Notes: generated by a model not told the origin, from the letters alone. A stretch of 64,000 nt of DNA from Pseudomonadota bacterium (GCA_023451825.1 JAEXYA010000034.1:85113-149112); one strand, 5' to 3'. Positions 42,396 through 52,156 are shown, counted from the first letter of the stretch. Translations and numbers: made by a program.

Positions 42396-43811
42396 GTGGG
42401 TCACATCGATTCGAATCTGACGCGCCCCGAGCCCAAGGCTCTGGCGGCTGCACTCGAGGCGCTCGCCGCGCGTTTTGGCAACAAGCTCGTGACCTCTCAG
42501 GCGGTCCGCGAACAGCATGGCCACACCACCACCTGGCTCACGAACCAGCCGCCCGATGGCGTGGTGTTCGCGCAGGAGACGGCGGATATCCAGGACGTCG
42601 TCCGCATCTGCGCCGCCAACAAGGTCCCCGTGATCGCGTTTGGCACCGGCACCTCGTTGGAAGGGCAGGTCAATGCGCCCGCCGGCGGCATCTGCATCGA
42701 TCTGCGCGACATGAACCAGATTCTCAGCGTGCATCCGGAGGATCTCGATTGCGTCATCCAGCCCGGCGTTACCCGCAAGGCGCTCAACGAGCATCTGCGC
42801 GACCAGGGCCTGTTTTTCCCCATCGATCCCGGCGCTGATGCGTCGCTCGGCGGCATGGCGTCGACGCGCGCCTCCGGCACCAATGCGGTGCGCTACGGCA
42901 CCATGCGCGAAAATGTGCTGGCGTTGAAGGTCGTGCGGGCCGATGGCGAGATCATCACCACGGGCACGCGCGCGAAGAAGTCGTCGGCCGGTTATGACCT
43001 CACGCATATGTTCATCGGCGCCGAAGGTACGCTGGGCATCATCAGCGAACTCACCATCAAGCTGCGCGGCATCCCCGATACGATCGCGGCAGCATCGTGC
43101 TCGTTCGAAAGCGTGCAGGGCGCCTGCCAGGCGACGATCCTCGCGATTCAAACGGGCATTCCCGTCGCGCGCATTGAATTGCTGAATGAAGCGCAGGTGC
43201 GTGCCTGCAACATCTATTCGAAGCTGACGCTGCCCGAGACGCCTTTGCTGCTGCTGGAATTCCACGGCAGCGAAGCCGATGTCGCCGAGCAGTCGAAAAA
43301 CTTTCGCGATATCGCACTGGAATGCGGCGGCGGTGATTTCACCTGGACCACCAAGCCGGAAGATCGCACCAAACTCTGGCAGGCCCGCCATGATGCCTAC
43401 TGGTCGGTGAAGAGCCTGCGCCCAGGCTCCGAAGTCGCCGCTACCGACGTCTGCGTGCCGATCTCGCGCCTTGCCGATTGCGTCGGCGAGACCGAAGACG
43501 ACCTTAAGCGCTTCAATCTGCTGTCGCCGATCGTCGGCCATGTCGGCGATGGCAATTTCCATTGCTCGCTGGTCTGCGACCGCAACAATCCGGATGAGAT
43601 CGCTCGCGCCGAAGAGTTCATGCACCGCCTCGTCCAGCGCGCCCAGGCCATGGGGGGAACCTGCACGGGCGAACATGGCATCGGCCAGGGCAAGCAGAAG
43701 TACCTCAAGGCGGAACTCGGGACCGAGGCACTCGATGCCATGCGGGCGATCAAGCGTGCCATGGACCCCGACAACATCCTGAACCCCGGCAAGATCCTGC
43801 CGCAAGCATGA
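42396..43811 (+). CDS. FAD-linked D-lactate dehydrogenase/glycolate oxidase-like protein
   Basis: A 471-residue flavoenzyme of the VAO/GlcD family that oxidises 2-hydroxy acids and passes electrons to the respiratory chain. The PCMH FAD-binding domain has VIAFGTGTSLEGQVNAPAGG (around residue 84), FFPIDPGADASLGGMASTRA and GAEGTLGIISELTIKL. The C-terminal cap has IVGHVGDGNFHCSLV and GGTCTGEHGIGQGKQKYL. This set is typical of cytochrome-linked D-lactate dehydrogenase (LDHD-like). The start is a GTG with AAAGGGACAACC before it; a TTG at 42381 is less likely. Confidence 0.9.
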   Translation: MGHIDSNLTRPEPKALAAALEALAARFGNKLVTSQAVREQHGHTTTWLTNQPPDGVVFAQETADIQDVVRICAANKVPVIAFGTGTSLEGQVNAPAGGICIDLRDMNQILSVHPEDLDCVIQPGVTRKALNEHLRDQGLFFPIDPGADASLGGMASTRASGTNAVRYGTMRENVLALKVVRADGEIITTGTRAKKSSAGYDLTHMFIGAEGTLGIISELTIKLRGIPDTIAAASCSFESVQGACQATILAIQTGIPVARIELLNEAQVRACNIYSKLTLPETPLLLLEFHGSEADVAEQSKNFRDIALECGGGDFTWTTKPEDRTKLWQARHDAYWSVKSLRPGSEVAATDVCVPISRLADCVGETEDDLKRFNLLSPIVGHVGDGNFHCSLVCDRNNPDEIARAEEFMHRLVQRAQAMGGTCTGEHGIGQGKQKYLKAELGTEALDAMRAIKRAMDPDNILNPGKILPQA

Positions 43812-43998
43812 CGCAAGGCGGCCGCAGCGTTTAATGCCTTTGGGCGCGCAAAAACGCTGCTTTCGTCGTATGGACGGACGGTTTCTAAACACCTATAAAG
43901 TGCAGGCAGCTGTCGCCGCCTGTCAGGATTGAGTCCGCAGTGGTGACTGCGGAGGTTGGGAATGCGACGCCTCGGCGTCTAATAAAAGGCATCGGCCG
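43812..43998 (+). promoter_or_regulatory. MFS gene leader with dyad
   Basis: A perfect 8-bp dyad TCCGCAGT-GGTG-ACTGCGGA lies at 43934-43953, with a smaller GACGCC-TC-GGCGTC palindrome near 43963. TATAAA at 43894-43899 with TGGACG 17 bases upstream is a weak promoter candidate, which would put the dyad in the leader. It could be a repressor operator or an RNA hairpin. Confidence 0.4.
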
Positions 43999-45315
43999 AT
44001 GCGGCTGCCGTTCTTCTATGGCTGGGTGATCGTCGCCGTCACCTTCGTGACCATGGCGATCGGGGTGAATGCCCGCACGTCGTTTTCCCTGCTGTTTCCC
44101 CCCATCATTTCCGAATTCGGCTGGGACCGCGGCGTCACCGCCGGCGCCTTTTCCTTCGGTTTTCTCGTCTCTGCGATCATGAGCCCGTTGATGGGCAAGC
44201 TGATGGACCGCGGCGGCCCGCGTGCCGTGATGGAGCTCGGCACCGCTCTGATGGGAGCAGGGCTCCTGCTGGCCCCACTGACCAGCCAGCCATGGCATCT
44301 CTATCTCACCATCGGCGTGCTCGTTGGTGCCGGCAGCATTTGCCTCGGCTATTCCGGGCAATCGCTGTTCCTGCCGAACTGGTTCAGCCGCAAGCGCGGT
44401 CTCGCCATCGGCATTGCCTTCGCCGGTGTGGGCATCGGCTCGGTAACGGTGTTGCCATGGGCCGAGCATATGATCCAGCAAAGCGGCTGGCGCACCGCTT
44501 GCACCTGGCTTGGCGTGCTGGTGCTGGTCGTTCTGGTGCCGATCAACCTGCTGCTGCGCAAGCGCCCGCAAGATATGGGTCTGCTGCCCGACGGCGATAC
44601 GGCGTCGCACGCTGCCAACAAATCCATCTCGAACATCGTCGATCCCGTCTGGGCCAGCATCGACTGGACGCTGGGGCGTGCGATGCGCACCACGCGTTTC
44701 TGGTGGCTGGCGCTTGGTTTTTTCGGCGGCCTTTACGGTTGGTACGCGGTCCAGGTGCACCAGACCAAATATCTTCTCGATATCGGTTTCTCGTCGGGCA
44801 CCGCAGCCTGGGCTCTGGGAATGGTCAGCTTGTTCGGCGTACCCAGCCAGATTTTTCTGGGGCATCTGTCCGATCGTATCGGTCGCGAATGGATCTGGAC
44901 CGTCAGCGGCACCGGCTTTGTGATCTGTTTTGCAGCGCTGATTGCGCTGGAATACGCGCCGAGCATCGCCCTGGTCTATGTGATGGTCATCGCACAAGGC
45001 CTGCTCGGCTATGGCGTGACCTCCGTGATGGGCGCAGTGGTGCTCGAAATTTTCCAGGGCGAACATTTTGGCAGCATTTTCGGCACGCTGACGCTGGCCG
45101 GATTGGCTGGAGGTGCCGCCGGGCCATTGGTGACAGGGGTGCTGCACGATCATTTCGGCACCTACACGCTGGCCTTCGCGCTCGGAATCGTCGTCAGCGC
45201 CGTAGCGACAACCGCCATCTGGATGGCGGCGCCGCGCAAGGTGCGCGTCGTTGCCGGGCGGCTGCATCACGCGCAAGCGGCGCGCGACGCGCTGAAACAG
45301 ACATCGCGGGTCTAG
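43999..45315 (+). CDS. MFS transporter, OxlT/monocarboxylate-like
   Basis: A 438-residue inner-membrane transporter with twelve segments. It opens FFYGWVIVAVTFVTMAIGVN, has LMGKLMDRGGPRAVM as the loop 2-3 motif, and NWFSRKRGLAIGIAFAGVGI after helix 4, all typical of the oxalate/formate and monocarboxylate porter group. The gene next to it encodes a D-lactate dehydrogenase-like enzyme in the same direction, so lactate or another 2-hydroxy acid is a reasonable substrate guess (inference). ATG at 43999 follows AAAAGGCATCGGCCG. Confidence 0.88.
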   Translation: MRLPFFYGWVIVAVTFVTMAIGVNARTSFSLLFPPIISEFGWDRGVTAGAFSFGFLVSAIMSPLMGKLMDRGGPRAVMELGTALMGAGLLLAPLTSQPWHLYLTIGVLVGAGSICLGYSGQSLFLPNWFSRKRGLAIGIAFAGVGIGSVTVLPWAEHMIQQSGWRTACTWLGVLVLVVLVPINLLLRKRPQDMGLLPDGDTASHAANKSISNIVDPVWASIDWTLGRAMRTTRFWWLALGFFGGLYGWYAVQVHQTKYLLDIGFSSGTAAWALGMVSLFGVPSQIFLGHLSDRIGREWIWTVSGTGFVICFAALIALEYAPSIALVYVMVIAQGLLGYGVTSVMGAVVLEIFQGEHFGSIFGTLTLAGLAGGAAGPLVTGVLHDHFGTYTLAFALGIVVSAVATTAIWMAAPRKVRVVAGRLHHAQAARDALKQTSRV

Positions 45316-45474
45316 GCGCCGGCAATTTGCCGCAACGCCAACATGCAATCGCGCTTGTGGGTTATGCTGTGACTTCGCCACAGTTCCCTCTATAGATAGA
45401 GGCAATCCCGGCGCATCACGGATCGCGCCGAGCCGGCAGGCGTGATGCCGCTGGACCGCTGAAGGGGAGATTCC

Positions 45475-48400
45475 TTGCAGACCACGCTGCTCGGCCTGGC
45501 GATCGCATTCATCCTCGCGCTGGTGGCTGCTCTGGTCGGGCCATTCTTCATCGACTGGAGTCAGTTCCGCCCGCAATTCGAGGCCGAGGCAACGCGCATC
45601 GTCGGCGCGCCCGTGCGCGTGGTCGGTGCGCTCGATGCACGGCTGTTGCCGGCGCCGTCGCTGCAATTGCATGGCGTCACCATCGGCGGCGCCAATGATC
45701 TCGGCCGCTTTCGGGCCGAAAAGCTCGACGTCGAATTCAGCCTCGGTTCATTGCTGCGCGGCGAATGGCGTGCGACCGAACTCACCGTTGGCGGAGCTGC
45801 CGTCGATCTTGGCCTGAATGCGCAGGGGAGCCTTGATCTGCCGGCCTCGACCGGTCCGTTCAATCTCGGCGGCCTTGCCATTGATCGCCTGAATCTCACC
45901 GGCCGCCTCAATCTGCATGATGCCGCGAGCCGCTCGACACTCGAACTCAGTGATATCGCCTTCAGCGGCGATGTGCGCTCGCTCGCTGCTGGCGCGATGC
46001 GCGGCGACGGCAATTTCACCCGTGCCGGCACGCGCACGCCGTTTCGTATTTCGTCGGGGCAAACCAGTGATGGCAACGGCACACGGCTGCGGCTGGTTGT
46101 CGATGCCAATGAAAAATCACCGGGTATCGATCTCGATGGTGTCTTGAGCTTCGAAAATCGCGTACCGAATTTCGATGGCGCGATGATCATCGCCAGTGCA
46201 GTGAGCAAGACAGAAGTCAATCTGTCGAATGCGCCATGGCGGCTTATCGGCAAGGTGAAAGCCGATCCGTCGCAAGCCCAGTTCGAAACCTTCGATGTGA
46301 GCTATGGCACCGATGACGGCGGGCTGAAGCTCTCAGGCGTTGCCGATCTTCGTTTCGGCGCTTCGCCTTTGCTGCACGCCGTGTTGTCGGCCAAACAGCT
46401 CGATGCCGATCGTCTTCTTGCAAAACTGGCCGGCAATGACAGTGCAACGCCCATCGCCGCGTTGCGCCAGATGACAGCGATCATTCCGCAGCTGCCGTTG
46501 CGGACCCAGATCGCGGTGAGTGCCGAGCAGATCATGCTCGGGGGCCGGCCGTTGCAAAACATTGGCGCCGATCTGCATGGCGACAAGACGTCATGGTCCA
46601 TCGAGCGGCTCGAATTCCGTGCACCGGGCGCGACCCGTGTTGTCGCGAGCGGCGCGGCTCAATCCAATGCAATTGGCGGCTTTGCCGGGGCGATTAATAT
46701 CGATTCCGCGGATCCTGATGTTCTGGCCGGCTGGCTCAAGGGCCGCAGCGATGTCAGGCTGCGCGATCAGAAGCCGCTGCGCATCCGCGGCAACTTCATC
46801 TCGAACGCAGATCGGCTGTCCGTTGAGGGATTGAAAGCCGAGATCGATGGCGGGACGCTGGAAGGACGGATCGCGCTCAACTATCCATCGTCGTCGGGAG
46901 GATCGCAGATCGATGCCGCGCTGCGCGCCGACCGGCTCGATCTCGATGCTGCTGTGGCGCTGGTGCGCTCGCTGAGCGGGCCGCAGGCGGAATGGCCCGA
47001 AACAGGCAAGCTATCCCTGGATATCGGACGCGCCGTGACCGCCGGTCAGGAGATGCGTCCCTTCGCGGCGCAAGTGGCTTACAGCCCGCAGGCGATCACG
47101 CTCGATGGTTTCAAGGTCGGTGAATCCACCGGCCTGATGCTCGATGGCAGCGGCACGTTCAATCGCGTCGAGGCGACCGGAAAACTGGCGCTGAACGCTC
47201 ATGCGCCGTCATTTGCGCAGATCAGCAAGGTCATCGCATCCGTAGCGCCCGCTGCAGCGACACGCTTCGATGCTTTGCCCGCCGCAGCCGGTGCCGCGAA
47301 GCTGAGGCTCGCGCTCGATGTCACACGTCCGGAGCTGAAATCCGATCGTGCCGACGCGCGGATGTCGCTCGACATCGACGCGCCGCAGGTCAAGGGTGCG
47401 CTCACCATCAAGGCTGCGCCGACGCTGGCGGCGATGCGCAGCTTCGATGGCGACGCGCTGTCGCGCAATGAATTGTCAATGGAATCCAAGCTCACGGGGC
47501 AGGGCGGCACATTGCTGGCGCTGCTTGGTCTCAATGGCTGGCTCGCGGCGGGCGATGCGCCGCTGGCGCTCGACGCCAGTGCGGTCGGAGCGTGGCGCGC
47601 GCCGATGCGCGTGAAGGCCAAATTGTCGGGTCCCGATCTCGACGCGGAGATAAATGGCAGCGCCGAGCCGTTCGTTTCCGTTCCGAAGGTCGCGCTGACG
47701 CTGGCGATGCGCAACGCCAATGCGGCGCCGCTGCTTGGTCTCAAAACTGCCGACCCGTTCGCGAAGCTGAGTCTGTCCTCGCGCATTGTGCTGAACGGCG
47801 ACAAGCTCAGTCTCGATGATATCGACAGCACGATTGCGGGATCACGGCTGCGTGGCCGTCTTGCCGTGACGCTCGGGTCCGAGAAGTCCATCGATGGCAA
47901 GCTTGGCGCGGATACCGTCGATCTCGCTTCAGCATTCGGCTGGATGATCGGCGCGCGCGGTCAGGACGCCAGCGAGCCGCTCGGCGGCGGTGCATTGCAG
48001 GGCTGGCGCGGTCAACTGGACTTTGAAGCGTTGCGCGCAAGTCTGCCTGGCGGCGCCGAACTCCAGCCGTTGACCGGAACGATCAAAAACGACGGGCGCG
48101 CGCTGTCCATCAGTGCGATCAAGGGCAAGCTCGGTGGTGGTGATCTCGTCGCCGATATCGATCTGAAGCAAGCTGCTGCGACCGGCTATGCGCTCGGGGC
48201 GCGCATCGAGGTCACCGGCGCAGAGGGAAGCGCGTTACGTTATCGCGGTCTCGCGATGCCTGCCCGCAAGGCCTCTGTGAAGATGAGCCTGACGTCGCAG
48301 GGACGCAGCGCATCGGCACTGGAAGGTGCCGTGTCCGGCGACGGCCTCGTGACCATCGATGGGCTGCGCATCGCGGGCCTGGATCCGCGCGTGTTCGATG

Positions 48401-49143
48401 TCGCGATCAATGCAAGTGATAGTGGCCAAGCGACCAATGACGCCAAGCTGAAGCAGATCGTTGAACAGTCGCTCGGGCGCGGTGAGTTCGCGCTGGGCTC
48501 CGCGCAAATTCCGTTCGGCTTGAAAGACAGCCGTCTGCGCGTCGGCGCCACCACGCTCGAAGCTGATGGCGCGCGTGCCATCGTCTCCGGGGGCTACGAT
48601 ATCATTGCCGATCAGATCGATATGCGTGCCAGCCTGCTTGGCGCTGCGGCTACCGGATCCAGCGCGCGTCCGGAGATCCAGCTCTTCTTGATGGGGCCGC
48701 CGGATCGGCTCGATCGCAGTGTCGAAGTTGCGTCGCTGTCCTCGTGGCTTGCAGTGCGCGCGATCGACCGCGAGACGCGGCGGCTCGATCTCCTGGAGCG
48801 GGGCGCGTCGCAACCGCCCGCGCCGGTGCCGGCCGCGCTTCCGCCGCGCGCGACGCCCCCGGTTGAGCCGTCATCACCAGCTGATGTGCCGACGTCATCG
48901 GCGCCGACATCGCCGGATGTCCCATTGCCCCGCAGGGCACCGCCCCGGGCCGCTATGCCGCGTCCGGCCATCACTCAGCCCGCCGTGCCGCCAGTGGTCA
49001 GCCAGCAGGTTGCGCCGCTGCCTGCGCCCATTGAGGTCCGTCCGGCACCTGGGTCCATGCGATCGCAGCCGAAGCAACGCCCATCGGCACCGCTCGTGCT
49101 GACGCCGCCAGAGCCGGTGATGCCGGGCCGGCCGACATTCTGA
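45475..49143 (+). CDS. large AsmA-family envelope protein
   Basis: A 1222-residue protein anchored by an N-terminal transmembrane segment (LLGLAIAFILALVAALVGPF) and followed by an AsmA N-terminal domain (FIDWSQFRPQFEAEATRIVG, then GALDARLLPAPSLQLHGVTI). A long series of beta-strand-rich repeats follows and the last 130 residues are Pro/Ala-rich. AsmA-like proteins form bridge-like grooves and are linked to phospholipid transport to the outer membrane. The start is TTG with GGGGAGATTCC before it. No partner genes adjoin. Function inferred from family only. Confidence 0.9.
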   Translation: MQTTLLGLAIAFILALVAALVGPFFIDWSQFRPQFEAEATRIVGAPVRVVGALDARLLPAPSLQLHGVTIGGANDLGRFRAEKLDVEFSLGSLLRGEWRATELTVGGAAVDLGLNAQGSLDLPASTGPFNLGGLAIDRLNLTGRLNLHDAASRSTLELSDIAFSGDVRSLAAGAMRGDGNFTRAGTRTPFRISSGQTSDGNGTRLRLVVDANEKSPGIDLDGVLSFENRVPNFDGAMIIASAVSKTEVNLSNAPWRLIGKVKADPSQAQFETFDVSYGTDDGGLKLSGVADLRFGASPLLHAVLSAKQLDADRLLAKLAGNDSATPIAALRQMTAIIPQLPLRTQIAVSAEQIMLGGRPLQNIGADLHGDKTSWSIERLEFRAPGATRVVASGAAQSNAIGGFAGAINIDSADPDVLAGWLKGRSDVRLRDQKPLRIRGNFISNADRLSVEGLKAEIDGGTLEGRIALNYPSSSGGSQIDAALRADRLDLDAAVALVRSLSGPQAEWPETGKLSLDIGRAVTAGQEMRPFAAQVAYSPQAITLDGFKVGESTGLMLDGSGTFNRVEATGKLALNAHAPSFAQISKVIASVAPAAATRFDALPAAAGAAKLRLALDVTRPELKSDRADARMSLDIDAPQVKGALTIKAAPTLAAMRSFDGDALSRNELSMESKLTGQGGTLLALLGLNGWLAAGDAPLALDASAVGAWRAPMRVKAKLSGPDLDAEINGSAEPFVSVPKVALTLAMRNANAAPLLGLKTADPFAKLSLSSRIVLNGDKLSLDDIDSTIAGSRLRGRLAVTLGSEKSIDGKLGADTVDLASAFGWMIGARGQDASEPLGGGALQGWRGQLDFEALRASLPGGAELQPLTGTIKNDGRALSISAIKGKLGGGDLVADIDLKQAAATGYALGARIEVTGAEGSALRYRGLAMPARKASVKMSLTSQGRSASALEGAVSGDGLVTIDGLRIAGLDPRVFDVAINASDSGQATNDAKLKQIVEQSLGRGEFALGSAQIPFGLKDSRLRVGATTLEADGARAIVSGGYDIIADQIDMRASLLGAAATGSSARPEIQLFLMGPPDRLDRSVEVASLSSWLAVRAIDRETRRLDLLERGASQPPAPVPAALPPRATPPVEPSSPADVPTSSAPTSPDVPLPRRAPPRAAMPRPAITQPAVPPVVSQQVAPLPAPIEVRPAPGSMRSQPKQRPSAPLVLTPPEPVMPGRPTF

Positions 49144-49288
49144 TCATGTCGAGAATGATGCAGGCGCCTGACCCATCTTCGATGGTTCAGTTCCGTTTGT
49201 CTTGTCCGATAGATGCCACCCTTCAAAAACGCGACGGCTTTCGAATGGGCATGACATCGACAGCGGCAGATGCCGCCGCCGAATGATA

Positions 49289-49552
49289 TCAGGCAGACAG
49301 ATTTGGCGCGCTTTCGGACCCGCGCTGCGTCGGAGCTGCGCGCGTACGGAAGTAATCGAGCACGAACAACCTGATCGCCGATGACAGGTTGCCCTGCTGG
49401 CGATTGGTGTCGATCTCTCCCACCAATTCCGAAAGCGTCATGTCGCGGAGATTGGAAATCTCCTTCATGCCGTTCCAAAATGCCTCTTCGAGGCTCACGC
49501 TGGTTTTGTGTCCAGCAACGACGATCGATCTCTTAACTACGGGCGACTTCAT
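49289..49552 (-). CDS. ribbon-helix-helix domain protein
   Basis: An 87-residue protein. The N-terminal part KRSIVVAGHKTSVSLEEAFW and MTLSELVGEIDTNRQQGNLS fit the RHH_4-type ribbon-helix-helix domain, a DNA-binding or arylsulfotransferase-associated fold. SSAIRLFVLDYFRTRA is its C-terminal helix. The start overlaps the stop of the DUF4169 gene (ATGA), so the two are coupled. Target unknown. Neighbourhood with fumC and sspB appears conserved in this bacterial group (from memory). Confidence 0.82.
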   Translation of the reverse strand: MKSPVVKRSIVVAGHKTSVSLEEAFWNGMKEISNLRDMTLSELVGEIDTNRQQGNLSSAIRLFVLDYFRTRAAPTQRGSESAPNLSA

Positions 49553-49737
49553 GATGCGCTCTCGCCATCGATTTTGTGCTGGTCAAGCATGGTGTTCGCA
49601 CGGGCAGTGCGCTGCTCCTGTAGATTGCGTTCGGATTTCGTGCGTCCAGAGCGCGCACGATTCATTTCGGCTTGTCGGGAAGCTTCTTCGCGCGCAGTGC
49701 GCTTTCTGAAGCGATTCAGATTGATCAGGTCACCCAT
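49549..49737 (-). CDS. DUF4169-like small basic protein
   Basis: A 62-residue highly charged protein starting MGDLINLNRFRKRTAREEAS, with an Arg/Glu/Gln-rich helix (RARSGRTKSERNLQEQRTAR). This is the pattern of the DUF4169 family, function unknown. Probably a single long helix. It is coupled by a 4-base overlap to the RHH gene and lies 392 bases downstream of fumC. Confidence 0.8.
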   Translation of the reverse strand: MGDLINLNRFRKRTAREEASRQAEMNRARSGRTKSERNLQEQRTARANTMLDQHKIDGESAS

Positions 49738-50129
49738 GATCGCTCCTGTCGTTCAATGAAAATGATGGGCGCGAAGCGCAGACGTCACCGTCAGGTACTG
49801 ATACGAGGCGAGGGCGAAGGCGGTTTCGAATTCCATCCAAAAATACACTCCGTATTTCAAATCAGGCAAAAGCGGCAATCGAAGCTAATCGTATGAGACA
49901 AAACTACGCAGACTTTCGAAGCCGCTTGATGAGCTTGCTTATGATGAGTCACCTCACATGGAGGTTGACTCATCAAATCGTCTTCTCAAGTCGGCATCGA
50001 GTATCGCAGCAATCAGAAGAAACGATAGTCGATCAATCTAACCAATTAAGCGGTATTGATTATAACTATTTCGCTTTCGAGATATTCTCAACAAGCTGTG
50101 AGTAAAAAAATTGAATTTGTAGTGAGCAC
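49738..50129. other. AT-rich gap between fumC and the DUF4169 gene
   Basis: No gene is credible here. Composition from about 49860 to 50129 is clearly more AT-rich than the rest of the window. A hairpin lies at 49943-49974 (GATGAGTCA, CCTC, loop, GAGG, TGACTCATC with one bulged T). The minus strand of the first 100 bases probably holds the promoter of the DUF4169/RHH pair. The AT-rich part could be remnant foreign DNA or an untranslated RNA. Confidence 0.45.
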
Positions 50130-51548
50130 TCACCCCGGTTGTATCATTTTGACCGGCTGCACCAAGCGGTCGAACTCCTTTGTATCGATAAGACCCAGAG
50201 CCAACGCTTCTTCCTTCAACGTCGTTCCGTTCGCATGTGCGGCTTTCGCGACTTTCGCTGCATTGTCGTAGCCGATCTTCGGCGCCAGTGCGGTGACGAG
50301 CATCAGTGACCGCTCCATGAGTTCACGGATACGCTTCTCGTCGGCGCGAATGCCATCGATGCAGTGTTCTGTGAAGGATCGCGCAACGTCCGCGATCAAT
50401 TGAATGGACTGCATCATACAATGCGCCATCACAGGCTTATAGACATTGAGCTCGAAATGCCCCTGGCTGCCGGCCACCGTAATAGCCGTATGGTTTCCGA
50501 ATACCTGACAGCATACCATTGTCATTGCTTCGCATTGTGTCGGATTGACCTTTCCCGGCATAATCGATGAGCCGGGCTCATTCTCCGGCAAAATAAGTTC
50601 GCCGAGGCCTGATCGCGGGCCCGAGCCGAGCAAGCGAATGTCATTTGCAATCTTGAATAGACCGGTCGCGATCGCGTTTATCGCTCCGTGTGTGAACACA
50701 TAGGCATCGTTCGATGCCAAGGCTTCGAACTTGTTCGGTGCGCTCGTGAAGGGAAGCTTGGTAATCTTCTGCGCATTCTTCGCAAAAAGCTTGGCAAAGC
50801 CCGGCTTTGAATTGAGGCCGGTGCCAACGGCCGTGCCGCCTTGCGCGAGGGGATACAGATCCTTCACGGCGTGACGTAGCCGCGCGATGCCGCTTTCGAC
50901 TTGCGATGCATAGCCGGAGAATTCCTGGCCGAGCGTGAGCGGCGTCGCGTCTTGCGTATGCGTGCGACCGATCTTGACGATCTTGGCGAATGCTTTTTCC
51001 TTCTTGCGCAACGCAACAAGTAGTTCGCTGAGGGCAGGGATCAGATCGTGGGTGATTCCCTGAGTCGCGGCGATATGCATCGCAGTCGGAAACGAGTCGT
51101 TCGACGACTGGCTCATATTGACGTGATCGTTCGGATGCACGGGCTTCTTGGTGCCGCGTTCACCGCCTAGCAATTCGTTGGCGCGATTGGCGATCACCTC
51201 ATTGAGGTTCATGTTGGTCTGCGTGCCCGAACCGGTCTGCCAGACCACGAGCGGGAAGTGATCGTCGAGTTTGCCGTCGATGACTTCACGCGCCGCCTGC
51301 ACGATGGCCTTGGCAAGCTTTGGGGGCAGCAGGCCCAGTTCACGATTGGTCTCCGCGGCGGCGAGCTTCACGATGCCGAGGGCGTGCACGAGCCCGATCG
51401 GCATGCGGTCATGGCCGATCTTGAAGTTCTGTCGCGAACGCTCCGTCTGCGCGCCCCAATAGCGATCGGCGGCGACGGCGATCGGGCCGAAGCTGTCGGT
51501 CTCGGTTCGGGTGGACGCTGCGGAAGTCTTTTTCGACGATTTGGCCAT
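50130..51548 (-). CDS. fumC: class II fumarate hydratase
   Basis: FumC converts fumarate and malate in the TCA cycle; it is iron-independent and tetrameric. The 472-residue product has the N-terminal YWGAQTERSRQNF, WQTGSGTQTNMNLNEVI, HPNDHVNMSQSSNDSFPTAM, RTHTQDATPLTLGQEF and the superfamily signature GSSIMPGKVNP, with the C-terminal HCIDGIRAD. The ATG at 51548 starts MAKSSKKTSAAS and is preceded by GCAGGAAACTCCATC. Full length. It lies downstream of sspB behind a terminator. Confidence 0.97.
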   Translation of the reverse strand: MAKSSKKTSAASTRTETDSFGPIAVAADRYWGAQTERSRQNFKIGHDRMPIGLVHALGIVKLAAAETNRELGLLPPKLAKAIVQAAREVIDGKLDDHFPLVVWQTGSGTQTNMNLNEVIANRANELLGGERGTKKPVHPNDHVNMSQSSNDSFPTAMHIAATQGITHDLIPALSELLVALRKKEKAFAKIVKIGRTHTQDATPLTLGQEFSGYASQVESGIARLRHAVKDLYPLAQGGTAVGTGLNSKPGFAKLFAKNAQKITKLPFTSAPNKFEALASNDAYVFTHGAINAIATGLFKIANDIRLLGSGPRSGLGELILPENEPGSSIMPGKVNPTQCEAMTMVCCQVFGNHTAITVAGSQGHFELNVYKPVMAHCMMQSIQLIADVARSFTEHCIDGIRADEKRIRELMERSLMLVTALAPKIGYDNAAKVAKAAHANGTTLKEEALALGLIDTKEFDRLVQPVKMIQPG

Positions 51549-51593
51549 GATGGAGTTTCCTGCATTGTCGCGCCGCGTGTACGGCGCAAAACG

Positions 51594-51618
51594 AAAAGGG
51601 CCGCATCGCTGCGGCCCT
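51594..51618 (-). terminator. Rho-independent terminator after sspB
   Basis: On the minus strand, a stem AGGGCCGCA / TGCGGCCCT with a GCGA loop is followed by TTTCGTTTTGC. It lies between sspB and fumC, so fumC is probably read from its own promoter in the remaining 45 bases or by readthrough. Confidence 0.88.
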
Positions 51619-51640
51619 GTCACTCTACACGCTCTCGCGC

Positions 51641-52156
51641 TTATTTTTTTCGGAAGCGGTCTAAACGGACGACTTCTGCACCTTCACCGGTTTTCGGCGT
51701 TTCGCCCTCGGCGGGCGCCTCGGGCGGCGCCGGCGGGGAGGCGAGGACCTCGGCAGGCGTCGTTGCCGGCGGCGTACCCGCAGCGGGCGTCTCGGCAGCC
51801 GCCTCGGTCTCGAAGCTCAGGCCAAACTGCACTGAGGGATCGTAGAAGCTCTTGATCGAAGCGAACGGCACGACCAGCCGTTCGGGAATGCCATTGAAAG
51901 ACAGGCCGACCTCGAACCGGTCCTCGGTGACCGTCAGATCCCAGAATTGATGCTGCAGGATCACCGTCATCTCTTCCGGATACTGCGCCAGCAGGCGCGG
52001 CGAGAGTTTGACGCCGTCGGCCTTGGAGATGAAGGTGATGAAGAAGTGGTGCTCGCCGGGCAGGCCATGCTCGGCGGCATCGATCAGCACCTTGCGCAGC
52101 ACCCCGCGAAGGGCGTCGCGGGCCAGCACGTCGTAGCGGATATGGTCGGTCGGCAT
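51641..52156 (-). CDS. sspB: SspB-like ClpXP adaptor
   Basis: SspB delivers ssrA-tagged and other substrates to the ClpXP protease. The 171-residue product has the alphaproteobacterial SspB fold: IRYDVLARDALRGVLRKVLI, HHFFITFISKADGVKLSPRL, and FEVGLSFNGIPERLVVPFAS, then a flexible Pro/Ala-rich linker (about residues 115-155) and a C-terminal ClpX-binding motif EVVRLDRFRKK. The gene order sspB-fumC-DUF4169-RHH is on one strand. High confidence for the family. Confidence 0.93.
   Translation of the reverse strand: MPTDHIRYDVLARDALRGVLRKVLIDAAEHGLPGEHHFFITFISKADGVKLSPRLLAQYPEEMTVILQHQFWDLTVTEDRFEVGLSFNGIPERLVVPFASIKSFYDPSVQFGLSFETEAAAETPAAGTPPATTPAEVLASPPAPPEAPAEGETPKTGEGAEVVRLDRFRKK

Noticed and set aside
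42351..45672. Long minus-strand frames opposite the flavoenzyme and MFS genes (42351-43892 and 43885-45672)
   Set aside because: Antisense shadows of two clear genes; low-complexity His/Arg/Gln-rich products.
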